DNA of 63,164 nt from Deltaproteobacteria bacterium (GCA_005774545.1 VAUL01000012.1:1-63164), one strand, 5' to 3'. Counted from the stretch's first letter, positions 52,264 through 63,138 are shown. Numbers and translations are program-made. The notes: generated by a model not told the origin, from the letters alone.

Positions 52264-53358
52264 ATGGGTTTCAAATGCGGTATCGTCGGGCTCCCCAACG
52301 TCGGCAAGTCGACCATCTTCAACGCCATCACCTCGGCCGGCGCCGAATCGGCCAACTACCCCTTCTGCACCATCGAGCCGAATGTCGGCGTGGTGGCGGT
52401 CCCCGATCCGCGCCTTGATACGCTGGCGGCAATCGTCAAGCCGCAGAAGGTGATCTCGACGACCATGGAATTCGTCGACATCGCCGGCCTGGTCAAGGGG
52501 GCCAGCCGCGGCGAGGGGCTGGGCAACCAGTTCCTGGGGCATATCCGCCAGGTCGAGGCCATTGCCCATATCGTCCGCTGCTTCGAGGATGAGAACGTGG
52601 TGCATGTCGATGGCAGTGTCGATCCGCTGCGCGACGTCGAGGTCATCCAGACCGAGCTCAACCTGGCCGACCTGGATACGGTCGAAAAGCGCATCGCCCG
52701 GAGCGAAAAGGCGGCGAAAAGCGGTGACCGCAAGCTTCAGGAAGAGGTGGCCGTGCTTGCCGTGGTGCGCGAATGCCTCAACCAGGGGCGTCCGGCCCGT
52801 GCCGCCGACCTGACGGCCGAGCAGCGGGGGATTCTGCGCGAGCTTTGCCTGATCACCGCCAAGCCGGTTCTGTACGTGGCCAACGTGGCCGAAGACGACC
52901 TCGAGGGGAGCCATCCCAGCATCGCCCGGCTGCGCGCCTTTGCCGCGAGCGAGGGGGCGGAATTCGTCACGATCTGCGGCAAGATCGAAGCCGAGATCGC
53001 CGAACTCCCCAACGAGGAGAAAGGCGCCTTCCTGCAGGAACTCGGGCTGCACGAGTCCGGCCTCGACCGGATGATTCACGCCGGCTACCACCTGCTCGGC
53101 CTGATCACCTACTTTACCGCCGGGGTCAAGGAAGTGCGGGCCTGGACCATTCCGGCCGGGTACCGTGCCCCCCAGGCCGCCGGGGTGATCCACACCGATT
53201 TCGAAAAGGGCTTCATTCGCGCCGAGGTCATCGCCTTTGACGATTTCGTGGCGGCTCGCGGCGAATCCGGGGCCAAGGAGAAGGGGCTGATGCGCCTCGA
53301 GGGGAAGGAGTACGTCGTCAGGGACGGCGACGTCATGCACTTCCGGTTCAACGTGTAA
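52264..53358 (+). CDS. ychF: Ribosome-binding ATPase YchF
   Basis: A 364-residue Obg-family P-loop protein. G1 is [15 protein letters not shown]3 is [14 protein letters not shown], and in place of the GTP-specific NKxD motif it has YVANVAED (NVAE), the mark of the ATP-preferring YchF group. A coiled coil (residues about 130-180) and a C-terminal TGS domain complete it. It is involved in translation and stress response. Confidence 0.95.
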   Translation: MGFKCGIVGLPNVGKSTIFNAITSAGAESANYPFCTIEPNVGVVAVPDPRLDTLAAIVKPQKVISTTMEFVDIAGLVKGASRGEGLGNQFLGHIRQVEAIAHIVRCFEDENVVHVDGSVDPLRDVEVIQTELNLADLDTVEKRIARSEKAAKSGDRKLQEEVAVLAVVRECLNQGRPARAADLTAEQRGILRELCLITAKPVLYVANVAEDDLEGSHPSIARLRAFAASEGAEFVTICGKIEAEIAELPNEEKGAFLQELGLHESGLDRMIHAGYHLLGLITYFTAGVKEVRAWTIPAGYRAPQAAGVIHTDFEKGFIRAEVIAFDDFVAARGESGAKEKGLMRLEGKEYVVRDGDVMHFRFNV

Positions 53359-53486
53359 TTTTCCGGTTGCCTCGCGCAACCGGGTGTGGTAACAAACAAA
53401 ATTCTTCCAGAAGGGACGCCGGCGGGGCGTCCTGCTCCTTGCTCCGGCCCGGCCGGGGCTACAACTCGTAAGGAGGTCATAGCAGC
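53359..53486 (+). promoter_or_regulatory. Leader of the rpsF operon with hairpins
   Basis: The 128-base leader can form CCGGTTGC/GCAACCGG (from 53363), GGACGCC/GGCGTCC (53414-53432) and a CCGGCC/GGCCGG helix near 53444, ahead of the AAGGAGG ribosome site. rpsF leaders of other bacteria bind S6:S18; I cannot show the specific S6:S18 motif here. Confidence 0.35.
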
Positions 53487-53858
53487 ATGCGTACCTACGA
53501 AACCCTGTTTATCGTGCACCCGGAAGTCGTCGGTGACGACCTGGCTGCGCTGATCGAGAAGTACCGCAAGGTGCTGACCGACCAGCAGGCCGTGGTCCTC
53601 AAGGCGGACAACTGGGGGAGTCGGAACCTGGCTTACCCGGTCAAGAAGCAGACCCGGGGGAGCTACGTGCTTACGGTCTTCGAAGGAGCTCCTTCGGTGA
53701 TCGCCGAATTCGAACGCCGCCTGCGGATCGACGAAAAGGTGATCAAGTACCAGACCGTGCTCTTCGAGGGCAGCGTTGCCGCACCGGTTGCGGTTGAGAA
53801 GGCTGTCCAGGAAGAAGCCGCGCCGGTTGCGGAAGAAGCTCCGGCCGACGAAGCGTAA
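53487..53858 (+). CDS. rpsF: 30S ribosomal protein S6
   Basis: A 123-residue protein starting MRTYETLFIVHPEVVGDDLA, with NLAYPVKKQTRGSYVL and RRLRIDEKVIKYQTV as S6 signatures. The C-terminal tail is extended and rich in Ala, Glu and Val. The AAGGAGGT ribosome site is strong, as expected for a ribosomal gene. It leads the rpsF-rpsR-DUF2232-rplI operon. Confidence 0.96.
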   Translation: MRTYETLFIVHPEVVGDDLAALIEKYRKVLTDQQAVVLKADNWGSRNLAYPVKKQTRGSYVLTVFEGAPSVIAEFERRLRIDEKVIKYQTVLFEGSVAAPVAVEKAVQEEAAPVAEEAPADEA

Positions 53859-53888
53859 CCACCAGACCGACTCGAAGGAGAACCGATC

Positions 53889-54158
53889 ATGTCCAATGGG
53901 ACCCGTCCTGCAGGCGGACCGCGCCGGCGCTATGGCCGCCGCAAGGTTTGCCGCTTCTGTGCTGAAAAAAATCTGGGGATCGACTACAAGGATCTCCGCA
54001 CCCTGCGTTATTTCGTCTCCGAACGGGGCAAGATCGTGCCGCGCCGGATCTCCGGGAACTGCGCCGAGCACCAGCGCAAGCTGACCGAGGCGATCAAGCG
54101 CGCCCGGAACATTGCCCTGCTGCCGTTCGCTTCGGGGCTCGGGTCGGAGAGAGGTTAG
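53889..54158 (+). CDS. rpsR: 30S ribosomal protein S18
   Basis: An 89-residue basic protein with [20 protein letters not shown] and [20 protein letters not shown]. It keeps three Cys residues (CRFC and NCAEH) that can bind zinc, the C+ form of S18. It lies 30 bases after rpsF. Confidence 0.96.
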   Translation: MSNGTRPAGGPRRRYGRRKVCRFCAEKNLGIDYKDLRTLRYFVSERGKIVPRRISGNCAEHQRKLTEAIKRARNIALLPFASGLGSERG

Positions 54159-54173
54159 GCCGACTCCGGCGAG

Positions 54174-55109
54174 ATGATGCGCAGGGCCCTCATGGTGGTG
54201 CTCGGCGCACTGGCGGGGTACCTGCTGTTCGGGGCTGCCGGTGCGGTCGGGGTCGGCGCGGTGCTGGTCAACCTGTTTACGCCGTTGCCGGCCGCCGCGC
54301 TCGGCATGCGGATCGGTCCCGCCTGGGGCGCGGCCGCGGTCGGGTTGACGGCGCTGGGCGTGCTGGCCACCTCCGACGTCTTTTCGTCGGTGCTTTACCT
54401 GCTGCAGTTCGGCCTCCCGGCGGTGCTGCTGCCGTGGCAGATGGTGCGCGGCATCCACTGGGACCGGGCCATCGCTGTGACGCTCGTGGCCATGCTGGCA
54501 TTGGCGGTGGTTGCGCTGCTCGCCTTCTCCTCCGGTTCCGGGCAGTCGGCGTTCGCCTTCGTCGATGAGCAGATCTCCCGTGAGATCGACCAGGCGGTCA
54601 CGCTGATGGGCAGCATGTCCGGCGTCGAGCAGGCGTCGCCGCAGGAGGCCGAGGCGCTCCGGGAGATGGCTGCCGGCATGGGCGCGTTCTTGCGCCGCGC
54701 CTATCCGGCCATGCTGGTGATGGTGTGCGCCGCCCTGCAGCTGGTTACCGTCGGCCTGCTGGCCTTCGTGGCCCGGCCCGGGAAGCTGCCGGGGCCGGCG
54801 TTTGCCTCCTGGCGGGCACCGGAGTTTCTCATCTGGGGGCTGATTGCCGCAGGGTTTGCCGCGTTTTTTGCGGCGGACGCGATCCAGGGCGCCGCGATCA
54901 ATCTGCTGGTGATCCTCCTGCCGCTCTATTTCCTGCAGGGGTTGGCAGTGGTCGAGCACGTTCTCGCCCGCCGGGGCCTTTCACCGCTGCTGCGCGGTCT
55001 GTGTTACATCTTTCTGCTGTTGGTTAACCCCCTCCCCGTGATAGTCACCGGCGTCGGGGTATTCGATCTCTGGGCAGACTTTCGCAAGCCGCGCCCGGCC
55101 AAGGATTAA
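54174..55109 (+). CDS. DUF2232 membrane protein
   Basis: A 311-residue protein with about eight membrane segments, matching the DUF2232/YybS-type proteins that occur between rpsR and rplI in Geobacter-like genomes. The first half has Ala/Gly-rich helices (LGALAGYLLFGAAGAVGVGA), then a soluble loop (residues about 125-175), and a second group of helices. PLPVIVTGVGVFDLWADFRK is the usual C-terminal end. Function is unknown; energy-coupling S-component-like roles have been proposed for relatives only by fold. Confidence 0.85.
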   Translation: MMRRALMVVLGALAGYLLFGAAGAVGVGAVLVNLFTPLPAAALGMRIGPAWGAAAVGLTALGVLATSDVFSSVLYLLQFGLPAVLLPWQMVRGIHWDRAIAVTLVAMLALAVVALLAFSSGSGQSAFAFVDEQISREIDQAVTLMGSMSGVEQASPQEAEALREMAAGMGAFLRRAYPAMLVMVCAALQLVTVGLLAFVARPGKLPGPAFASWRAPEFLIWGLIAAGFAAFFAADAIQGAAINLLVILLPLYFLQGLAVVEHVLARRGLSPLLRGLCYIFLLLVNPLPVIVTGVGVFDLWADFRKPRPAKD

Positions 55110-55148
55110 GAAGTTTCAAGCAATCGTCAGTTTCATGGAGGAAAAGCG

Positions 55149-55598
55149 ATGAACGTCATTCTTACGGAAAACGTCAAAGGGCTCGGCAACATGGGCGATG
55201 TCATCAAGGTCAAGCCCGGCTACGCCCGCAATTTCCTGGTGCCGAACAAGCTGGCCGTCGAAGCCAGCGAGCGTAATCTCAAGGAACTCGAGCATCACCG
55301 CCGCCAGTTGACCCGCAAGGCCGAAAAGCTCAGCCAGGAGGCTGCGGTGATCAAGGGGCGCATCGAGGCTCTCGAGTGCGTGCTGAGCCACCGGGCCGGC
55401 GAGGAAGGGAAGCTGTTCGGTTCCGTGACGTCGATGGAGATCGAGGCCGCTCTGGCTGCCAAGGGGATCGAGATCGATCGCCGCAAGATCCAGCTCGAAC
55501 AGCCGATCAAGGCGCTGGGCACCTATGAGGTGGAGATCAAGCTGAACGCCGGGGTCAACGCCACGCTCAAGGTGGTGGTCGCCAAGGCCGAGGAATAA
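55149..55598 (+). CDS. rplI: 50S ribosomal protein L9
   Basis: A 149-residue protein starting MNVILTENVKGLGNMGDVIK with the L9 signature VKPGYARNFLVPNKLA, a long connecting helix and a C-terminal domain (residues about 80-149). GGAGG precedes the ATG. Confidence 0.97.
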   Translation: MNVILTENVKGLGNMGDVIKVKPGYARNFLVPNKLAVEASERNLKELEHHRRQLTRKAEKLSQEAAVIKGRIEALECVLSHRAGEEGKLFGSVTSMEIEAALAAKGIEIDRRKIQLEQPIKALGTYEVEIKLNAGVNATLKVVVAKAEE

Positions 55599-55615
55599 TC
55601 CGGTCGCATTCATCC

Positions 55616-55645
55616 GGCCGGCCCCGGCGCACGCCGGGGCCGGCC
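55616..55645 (+). terminator. GC-rich hairpin between rplI and dnaB
   Basis: GGCCGGCCCCGG (55616-55627) pairs with CCGGGGCCGGCC (55634-55645) across a six-base loop. No T run follows, so it may be a weak terminator or a processing or stability element. Confidence 0.45.
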
Positions 55646-55673
55646 TCCCTCATTCCCGTCCATAGGCGTGTTC

Positions 55674-57050
55674 ATGCCGGAACGTAGCGAGCATCGTTTG
55701 CCGCCCCAGAATTTGGAAGCGGAGATGTCCGTTCTGGGCGGTGTCCTGCTTGAAAACGAGGCGCTGCACCGGGCCCTCGAAACCCTTCGCCCCGACGATT
55801 TCTATCGTGACGCCCACCGCAAGATCTTTGCGGCGCTGATCTCCCTCTCGGAACGCAACGAACCCGCCGACCTGGTCACCCTGACGTCGATCCTCAAGGA
55901 GCGCGGCGCTCTCGAAGAGATCGGGGGGAGTGCCTATCTGGCGACGCTGGTCGCCTACGTCCCGACCGCCGCCAATATCGGCTACTACTGTCGCCTGGTC
56001 AAAGAAGCCGCCATCTCCCGGGAATTGATCCGGGTGGCGACCGAAATTGCCGGCCGCGGTTACGAGGGGGGGGATGTCGAGGGGATACTCGACTGGGCCG
56101 AGAAGGAAATCTTCCAGATCGCCACGATGAAGACCCGGCAGGCGTACTATTCGACGCGCGAAATCGTCAAGGACGCCATCCATGCCATCGAGCGACTGTA
56201 CGACCGCCAGGAACTGATCACCGGGGTGCCGACCGGATTCGAGGATCTTGACAAACTGACGTCCGGTCTCCAGCCGAGCGACCTGATCATCATCGCCGGC
56301 CGTCCGTCGATGGGGAAAACCGCTTTCTGTCTCAACCTGGTCGAGCACGCCGCGCTGCAGGCCAAGAAGCCGACGCCGGCGGTCATCTTCTCCCTTGAAA
56401 TGAGCAAGGAGCAGCTGGTCCAGCGCATTCTCTGCTCGGTGGCGCGCATCGATGCCAATCGCGTGCGTACCGGCCGGCTGGCCCATTCCGAGTTCCCCGA
56501 CCTGGTCAATGCCGCCGGGCTGATTTCCGAAGCACCGATCTATATCGACGACACCCCGGCGATTACCGTGCTCGAACTGCGTGCCAAGGCCCGCCGGCTC
56601 AAGGCCGAGAAGGATATCGGCCTGATCGTGGTCGACTACCTGCAGCTCATGCAGGGCACCGCCACCGAGAGCCGTCAGCAGGAGATCTCCGAAATTTCGC
56701 GCTCCCTCAAGGCGCTGGCCAAGGAACTCAACGTCCCGGTCATCGCCCTCTCCCAGCTCAACCGCTCTCTGGAGAACCGCACCGACAAGCGGCCGCAGCT
56801 GTCCGACCTGCGCGAATCGGGCGCCATCGAGCAGGATGCCGACGTGATCATGTTCCTTTACCGGGAGGCGGTTTACTGCGAGGCCTGCCGCAAGCGCGAC
56901 AACAGTTGCGACAAGGGGCACGCCAAGGTTGCCGAGGTCATCGTCGGCAAGCAGCGCAACGGGCCTCTCGGCATGGAGCAGCTGACCTTCCTGGGGGAAT
57001 ACATGCGGTTCGAAAGTCAGGCCAAAAGGGGCGACGAGTATTTTGCCTAA
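55674..57050 (+). CDS. dnaB: Replicative DNA helicase DnaB
   Basis: A 458-residue RecA-type hexameric helicase. The N-terminal domain (LPPQNLEAEMSVLGGVLLEN) binds primase; the core has Walker A GRPSMGKTAF, Walker B LIVVDYLQLM, and SQLNRSLENRTDKRPQLSDL with the arginine finger region. No intein. ATG 55674 is preferred; GTG 55668 is in frame six bases upstream. The 3' end overlaps the converging folA by four bases. Confidence 0.96.
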   Translation: MPERSEHRLPPQNLEAEMSVLGGVLLENEALHRALETLRPDDFYRDAHRKIFAALISLSERNEPADLVTLTSILKERGALEEIGGSAYLATLVAYVPTAANIGYYCRLVKEAAISRELIRVATEIAGRGYEGGDVEGILDWAEKEIFQIATMKTRQAYYSTREIVKDAIHAIERLYDRQELITGVPTGFEDLDKLTSGLQPSDLIIIAGRPSMGKTAFCLNLVEHAALQAKKPTPAVIFSLEMSKEQLVQRILCSVARIDANRVRTGRLAHSEFPDLVNAAGLISEAPIYIDDTPAITVLELRAKARRLKAEKDIGLIVVDYLQLMQGTATESRQQEISEISRSLKALAKELNVPVIALSQLNRSLENRTDKRPQLSDLRESGAIEQDADVIMFLYREAVYCEACRKRDNSCDKGHAKVAEVIVGKQRNGPLGMEQLTFLGEYMRFESQAKRGDEYFA

Positions 57051-57556
57051 AGCGGCCGGCGGCGCCGGTAGGTGACGCGCCGGAAGTCGGGGTGGGCGAT
57101 GGTGCCGGTAACCTCCCAGTCGGTCAGGCTGAACTCCGGGAAAGTGCAGTCCCCCGCATGGTCGTCGCTGATCCAGGAGATGTGCAGGGTGTCGGCGATC
57201 GGCAGGGCTTTGCGGTAAACCTCCGTGCCGCCGATAACGTAAATCGGCCGGCCCAGCCGCCAGCCCAGTGCCAGCCCCTCGAGAAAGCTGCGGCAGAGGT
57301 GTGCTCCCGGGAGGGCAGCCAGTGTGCGGCTGAGCACGATGTTCTGGCGGCAGGGGAGCGGCTTCCCCAGGCTGGCGAAGGTCCGGTGTCCCATCAGGAC
57401 CGTGTTCCCTTCGGTCAGCTGGCGGAATAGCCGGCGGTCGGCCGGGATGTCCCAGGGGAGCCTCCCCTCCAGGCCGATGACCCCCTTGCCGGTCATGGCC
57501 ACAACGATAGCGATTTGCGGGTAGCCGCCAGGGCCGTGGGCAGGTGATGCGCTCAT
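57047..57556 (-). CDS. folA: Dihydrofolate reductase
   Basis: A 169-residue enzyme reducing dihydrofolate with NADPH. IAIVVAMTGKGVIGLEGRLPWDIPAD includes the W and acidic residue of the active site, GNTVLMGHRTFASLGKPLPCR is the cofactor-binding region, and YVIGGTEVYRKALPIADTLH is the conserved glycine motif. It converges on dnaB and diverges from terC. It belongs to the same pathway as folP at 28.5 kb. Confidence 0.92.
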   Translation of the reverse strand: MSASPAHGPGGYPQIAIVVAMTGKGVIGLEGRLPWDIPADRRLFRQLTEGNTVLMGHRTFASLGKPLPCRQNIVLSRTLAALPGAHLCRSFLEGLALGWRLGRPIYVIGGTEVYRKALPIADTLHISWISDDHAGDCTFPEFSLTDWEVTGTIAHPDFRRVTYRRRRPL

Positions 57557-57618
57557 GCCGCCACCTTAGCATGGCCGGGTGGGCTGCCGCCACTTCTGTC
57601 CCAAAGGATTAGTTCTTC

Positions 57619-58383
57619 ATGGAATTGCTGTTCAGTCCCGAGGCCTGGGTTGCCCTGGCAACGCTGACCGCCCTGGAAATCGTCCTCGGCATCGACAACA
57701 TCATCTTCATCACCATCCTGGTCGGGCGGTTGCCCGAGAGCCAGCGGCAGCGGGCGCGGGTTTTCGGCCTGGCCCTGGCGATGGGAACGCGCATTCTGCT
57801 GCTGCTGTCGCTGACCTGGGTCATGGGGCTGACCAAACCGTTGCTGACTTTGGCCGGATTCGAGATTTCCGGGCGCGACATCATCCTGCTCGGCGGCGGG
57901 CTCTTTCTGCTCGTCAAAAGCACCCTGGAGATCCACAGCAGCCTCGAAGGGGTTGATGATACGGCCCAGGAGGCTGCCGGCAGCGGCCGTTTTGCCGCCA
58001 CCCTGATCCAGATCGCCCTCGTCGATATCATTTTTTCGCTCGATTCGGTCATTACCGCGGTCGGCCTGGTGCGGGACGTGCCGGTCATGGTTCTCGCTAT
58101 CGTCATCGCTGTCGGCATCATGATGTTCTGCGCCAAGGCGATCGGCGATTTCGTCGATCGCCACCCGACCCTGAAGATGCTGGCCCTGAGCTTCCTGATC
58201 CTGGTCGGGGTGGCGCTGATGGCCGAGGGCCTGGAATTCCATATCCCGCGCGGCTACATCTACTTCGCCATGGCCTTTTCGGTCTGCGTGGAAATGCTCA
58301 ATATCCGGGTTCATCGCCGGGCCCCGGAGCCCGTTCACCTGCGGCGCAACATCCCCGGCGGCGAAGATGTCGAAGATGCATAA
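57619..58383 (+). CDS. TerC family integral membrane protein
   Basis: A 254-residue protein with seven or eight membrane segments. EIVLGIDNIIFITILVGRLP and LVDIIFSLDSVITAVGLVRD are the paired TerC motifs, with conserved acidic residues inside the membrane. Family members export manganese or load it onto exported enzymes; some are controlled by yybP-ykoY riboswitches, but none is present in the 60 bases upstream of this gene. It diverges from folA. Confidence 0.92.
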   Translation: MELLFSPEAWVALATLTALEIVLGIDNIIFITILVGRLPESQRQRARVFGLALAMGTRILLLLSLTWVMGLTKPLLTLAGFEISGRDIILLGGGLFLLVKSTLEIHSSLEGVDDTAQEAAGSGRFAATLIQIALVDIIFSLDSVITAVGLVRDVPVMVLAIVIAVGIMMFCAKAIGDFVDRHPTLKMLALSFLILVGVALMAEGLEFHIPRGYIYFAMAFSVCVEMLNIRVHRRAPEPVHLRRNIPGGEDVEDA

Positions 58384-58451
58384 AACGGTTTTCTAGCCAT
58401 TTTTTTTCTGTTATAAAGGCAGGAATTAATTTTTCTCTAGGGGGTGTCGCG

Positions 58452-58973
58452 ATGCGCTTTGCGTTCAGGAGGCTGTTTTGCGGGGTCTGTCTCGTCCTGC
58501 TGCCGGTGCTGGCCCAGGCGTCCGGTTTCGAGGCCGGGCTGCGCGGCGGCTTCGACGCCGCCGGCAATGAAGAGAATTTCAGTCTGATCGAGGCGACGCT
58601 CCAGAAAACCTACGGATGGCAGAAAGAGCTGGGGGTCGGGGTGTTTAAGACGCGCTGGAACGCCAGCCTCGGCTACCTCGAGGCCTCCGGTGAGGGGGCT
58701 GCGCTGCTGAGTGCCGGCGGCGACCTGGTCTATGAGATGGCCGACGGCCTGCTCGCCCTCGATGTCGGTTTCCGCCCCATGCTGCTTTCCGAGCACAGCT
58801 TCGATGAGGAGGATCTTGGCGGCCCGCTGCAGTTCGGCAGCCATGCCGGCGTCGCCCTGGCCATCGACCGGTTCGTGTTGAGCTATCGTTTCGAGCACAT
58901 CTCCAACGCCGGGATCTACAGCCGCAATCCCGGTGTCAACATGCACATGATCGGGCTTGGCGCCAGGTTCTGA
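58452..58973 (+). CDS. PagL-like lipid A 3-O-deacylase
   Basis: A 173-residue protein with a signal peptide ending near AQA-S and alternating strands of an eight-stranded outer-membrane barrel. FEHISNAGIYSRNPGVNMHM contains the His-x-Ser active-site arrangement of PagL and the following NPG loop, and GLGARF ends the last strand with Phe. It probably removes the 3-position acyl chain of lipid A, altering surface charge and recognition. A strong terminator follows. Confidence 0.82.
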   Translation: MRFAFRRLFCGVCLVLLPVLAQASGFEAGLRGGFDAAGNEENFSLIEATLQKTYGWQKELGVGVFKTRWNASLGYLEASGEGAALLSAGGDLVYEMADGLLALDVGFRPMLLSEHSFDEEDLGGPLQFGSHAGVALAIDRFVLSYRFEHISNAGIYSRNPGVNMHMIGLGARF

Positions 58974-59000
58974 CCGGTTCTTCTCTCAGTGTTGATGCGA

Positions 59001-59040
59001 ACGGTGACCCCGGCTGCAAGGCCGGGGTCACCGTCGTTTC
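59001..59040 (+). terminator. Terminator of the PagL-like gene
   Basis: ACGGTGACCCCGG (59001-59013) pairs perfectly with CCGGGGTCACCGT (59022-59034), followed by CGTTTC. Confidence 0.75.
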
Positions 59041-59114
59041 AGGGGGGATTCGGGAACAGATGTGCCCTGGAATAGATCATTGACGCTCCCGGTATGAACC
59101 TGTTAAATGGCGAA

Positions 59115-59182
59115 GTTGCTGTCAGCCGGCACTGCGGCGGCTGCCCGTGAGGCAGTCGCCTTTCCCGTGAGAGGATCGGCCC
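59115..59182 (+). promoter_or_regulatory. Structured leader of nhaD, possible cation riboswitch
   Basis: GGCGGCTGCC (59136-59145) and GGCAGTCGCC (59151-59160) form a ten-pair hairpin with one G-U, and GCCG (59125-59128) can pair with CGGC (59176-59179) to close an outer helix that holds the GAGAGGA ribosome site. Location and shape recall Li+/Na+ riboswitch leaders of antiporter genes (nhaA-I/II or DUF1646 classes), but I cannot confirm a consensus by eye. Confidence 0.4.
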
Positions 59183-60466
59183 ATGCTCACCCTGCTCGTC
59201 GTCATCTTCGTAGTGGCCTACGCGGCCATCGCCCTGGAGCATCCGCTCCGGATCAACAAGTCGGCCTCGGCCCTCTTCGCGGCCGGCCTGCTCTGGACCG
59301 TCTACGCGGTCGCGACCGGCGATCATCATCTGGTCGGCGAGAACCTGACCGAGTCGCTGGCCGGCACCGCGCAGATCGTCTTCTTCCTGATGGGGGCGAT
59401 GACCATCGTCGAGGTCGTCGATGCCCATAACGGATTCGACGTCATCACCTCGAGGATCAGAACGCGCCGGCAGAGTTCGCTGATGTGGCTGGTCGGCTTC
59501 GTCACCTTCTTTCTCAGTTCGGTGCTCGACAACCTCACCACCACCATCGTCATGATCGCGCTGATGAAGAAGCTCCTCGACGACCACGAGGACCGGCTGT
59601 TCTTCGCCGGGATGATCGTGGTCGCCGCCAACGCCGGCGGGGCCTGGACGCCGATCGGCGACGTCACCACCACCATGCTGTGGATCGGCGGACAGATCAC
59701 CACCCTGGCGATCATGAAGGGGGTGTTCATCCCCTCGCTGATCAACCTGCTCGTGCCGCTGGCGGTCTGCAGCTGCGTGCTCAAGGGGAAGGAGGTGGTG
59801 CCGCCGGTGCTGGTGGGGCAGCAGGGGGGGGCGGAGACCTCCGGTTTTGAAAAGAGCCTGATGTTCTGCCTGGGACTCGGCACCCTGGTGGCGGTGCCGG
59901 TGTTCAAGGCGTTGACCCATCTCCCGCCGTTCATGGGGATCCTCTTCGGTCTCGGCATCCTCTGGATCGTCGGCGAACTGCTGCACCGCAACAAGGTGGA
60001 TGAGGACAAGGAGCACCTGACCCTGGCCCATGCCCTGAAGCGCATCGACATGAGTTCGATCGTGTTCTTCATCGGCATCCTGCTGGCGGTGGCCACGCTG
60101 GAGCATACCCACATTCTCGGCGCGCTGGCCGGCTGGCTCGATCGGACCTTCGGCCGGCTCGACGTGATCGTGGTGATCATCGGCCTGGTCAGCGCGATCG
60201 TCGACAACGTGCCGCTGGTGGCGGCCTCGATGGGGATGTACGACCTGGCCCAATACCCGCCGGACAGCTTCCTCTGGGAGTTCATGGCTTACTGCGCCGG
60301 GACCGGCGGTTCGATCCTGATCATCGGTTCAGCGGCCGGGGTGGCGGCGATGGGGCTGGAGAAGATCCACTTCTTCTGGTACGCGCGCCGCATCGCGCCG
60401 CTGGCGCTGATCGGCTACTTCGGCGGGGTGTTCGCCTACATCCTCCAGTACCGCCTGCTGCACTGA
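59183..60466 (+). CDS. nhaD: Na+/H+ antiporter NhaD
   Basis: A 427-residue protein with about 12 membrane segments of the ion transporter superfamily NhaD branch. FLSSVLDNLTTTIVMIALMK and AANAGGAWTPIGDVTTTMLW are the two NhaD signature regions, with ion-binding polar residues; SAIVDNVPLVAASMGMYDLA in the second half mirrors the first. It exports sodium or lithium in exchange for protons. GAGAGGA lies six bases before ATG and within the folded leader. Confidence 0.92.
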   Translation: MLTLLVVIFVVAYAAIALEHPLRINKSASALFAAGLLWTVYAVATGDHHLVGENLTESLAGTAQIVFFLMGAMTIVEVVDAHNGFDVITSRIRTRRQSSLMWLVGFVTFFLSSVLDNLTTTIVMIALMKKLLDDHEDRLFFAGMIVVAANAGGAWTPIGDVTTTMLWIGGQITTLAIMKGVFIPSLINLLVPLAVCSCVLKGKEVVPPVLVGQQGGAETSGFEKSLMFCLGLGTLVAVPVFKALTHLPPFMGILFGLGILWIVGELLHRNKVDEDKEHLTLAHALKRIDMSSIVFFIGILLAVATLEHTHILGALAGWLDRTFGRLDVIVVIIGLVSAIVDNVPLVAASMGMYDLAQYPPDSFLWEFMAYCAGTGGSILIIGSAAGVAAMGLEKIHFFWYARRIAPLALIGYFGGVFAYILQYRLLH

Positions 60467-60484
60467 ACTGTTGCCGACGACTTG

Positions 60485-60527
60485 AAAAAGCGAACGGCGG
60501 GGGAGTCCCCGCCGTTCGCTTTTTTTT
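60485..60527. terminator. Bidirectional terminator between nhaD and ntrC
   Basis: AAAAAGCGAACGGCGGGG (60485-60502) is fully complementary to CCCCGCCGTTCGCTTTTT (60507-60524) around GAGT, with A and T runs on both sides, so it can stop both converging transcripts. Confidence 0.9.
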
Positions 60528-60544
60528 CGGCTGTCGATCCGCGG

Positions 60545-61978
<1,434 letters not shown>

Positions 61979-62028
61979 GGCAAGCCTGCCTCTTCTTGGT
62001 TGGATGAATGCGGTTCGCGGCTGCCGGC

Positions 62029-63138
62029 TTAGCGCAGCGGCAGCCACACGGAAAATTCCGTCCCTTCGCCGGGGATGCTCGCGACCTTGAGAAATCCGCG
62101 ATGGTCCTCGACGATCTTCTGGCAGATGGCCAGCCCGAGGCCGCTGCCCCGCGATTTCGTCGTGTAGTACGGAGTAAAGATCCGCTCCAGTTCGTCCGGC
62201 GGGATGCCGCAGCCGGTGTCGCGGATCCGGACGACGACCAGGGGGGACGGCCGGTGCCCCGGCGTGGTCATGTGGTACTCTGCCGAAATCTTGCATTCGA
62301 TTTCGACCCGGCCGTCGCGGTCGACCGCTTCGCGGGCGTTTTTGACCAGGTTGAGGAAGAGTCGCGTCAGCAGGCTTTCGTCGCCGTGCACCGGCGGAAT
62401 GCTCGGGTCGAGGCTGAGAGCGAAGTCGATGTTCTGTCCGCGCGCGGCTTCGCGCTGCAGCAGCACGATGTCGTCGAGGATCCTGCCGATGCTCACCTCG
62501 CCCATGATGGCCGGCCGCGGCTTGCCGAGGTCCATCAGCTCCTCGATGATGCCGTTGATCCGCTCGGTTTCCTTGATCATCACCCGCGTGTATTCCCGCA
62601 GCGGGCTGTCCGGCTGCAGCTCCAGGGTCAGCAGCTGCGCCGCCCCCTTGATCCCCCCCAGCGGATTCTTGATCTCGTGGGCCAGTCCGGCGGCGAGGGT
62701 TGCCAGCATCGCCAGCTGGTCGGCGCGCCGCAGGGTGTCTTCCAGCTCGCGGACCCGGCTCAGGTCGCGGATGATCAGGACTGCGCCGTCCTGGTCGCCG
62801 CGCTTGGAGAAGATCGGGGCGGCGTAAACGCTGACCGGCAGGGGCGGCGCCTTCGGTCGCGGCAGGAAGATGCTCTCGTCGTCGGTGATCGAGCGGCCGT
62901 CCCTGAGCGCGGCGTTGACCAGGTAGAGCAGCGGTTCCTGGCCGACGAACAATTCCGTGTAGTGCCGCCCGAGAATGTGCCGGGCTGCCCGGTCGAGGTA
63001 CGATTCGGCGGCGGGGTTGAACAGGGTGATTCGCCCCTCCCGGTCGAGGGCGATGACGCCGCGGTCGATGTTGTCGAAGACCAGGGCCGCCAGCGCGGGA
63101 TCGCCGGCCGGGTAGGGGGGGGTGGCGGGGGTGGTCAT
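62029..63138 (-). CDS. ntrB: Nitrogen regulation sensor kinase NtrB (PAS histidine kinase)
   Basis: A 369-residue soluble kinase: PAS domain (about 15-130), HisKA with His154 in LAAGLAHEIKNPLGG, and a HATPase domain with RLFLNLVKNAREAV, GCGIPPDELERIFTPYYTTK and GSGLGLAICQKIVEDHRG. There is no membrane segment, matching NtrB, which senses nitrogen through PII binding. It precedes ntrC. The ATG at 63138 leaves only 26 bases to the window edge, so an upstream neighbour cannot be judged. Confidence 0.92.
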   Translation of the reverse strand: MTTPATPPYPAGDPALAALVFDNIDRGVIALDREGRITLFNPAAESYLDRAARHILGRHYTELFVGQEPLLYLVNAALRDGRSITDDESIFLPRPKAPPLPVSVYAAPIFSKRGDQDGAVLIIRDLSRVRELEDTLRRADQLAMLATLAAGLAHEIKNPLGGIKGAAQLLTLELQPDSPLREYTRVMIKETERINGIIEELMDLGKPRPAIMGEVSIGRILDDIVLLQREAARGQNIDFALSLDPSIPPVHGDESLLTRLFLNLVKNAREAVDRDGRVEIECKISAEYHMTTPGHRPSPLVVVRIRDTGCGIPPDELERIFTPYYTTKSRGSGLGLAICQKIVEDHRGFLKVASIPGEGTEFSVWLPLR

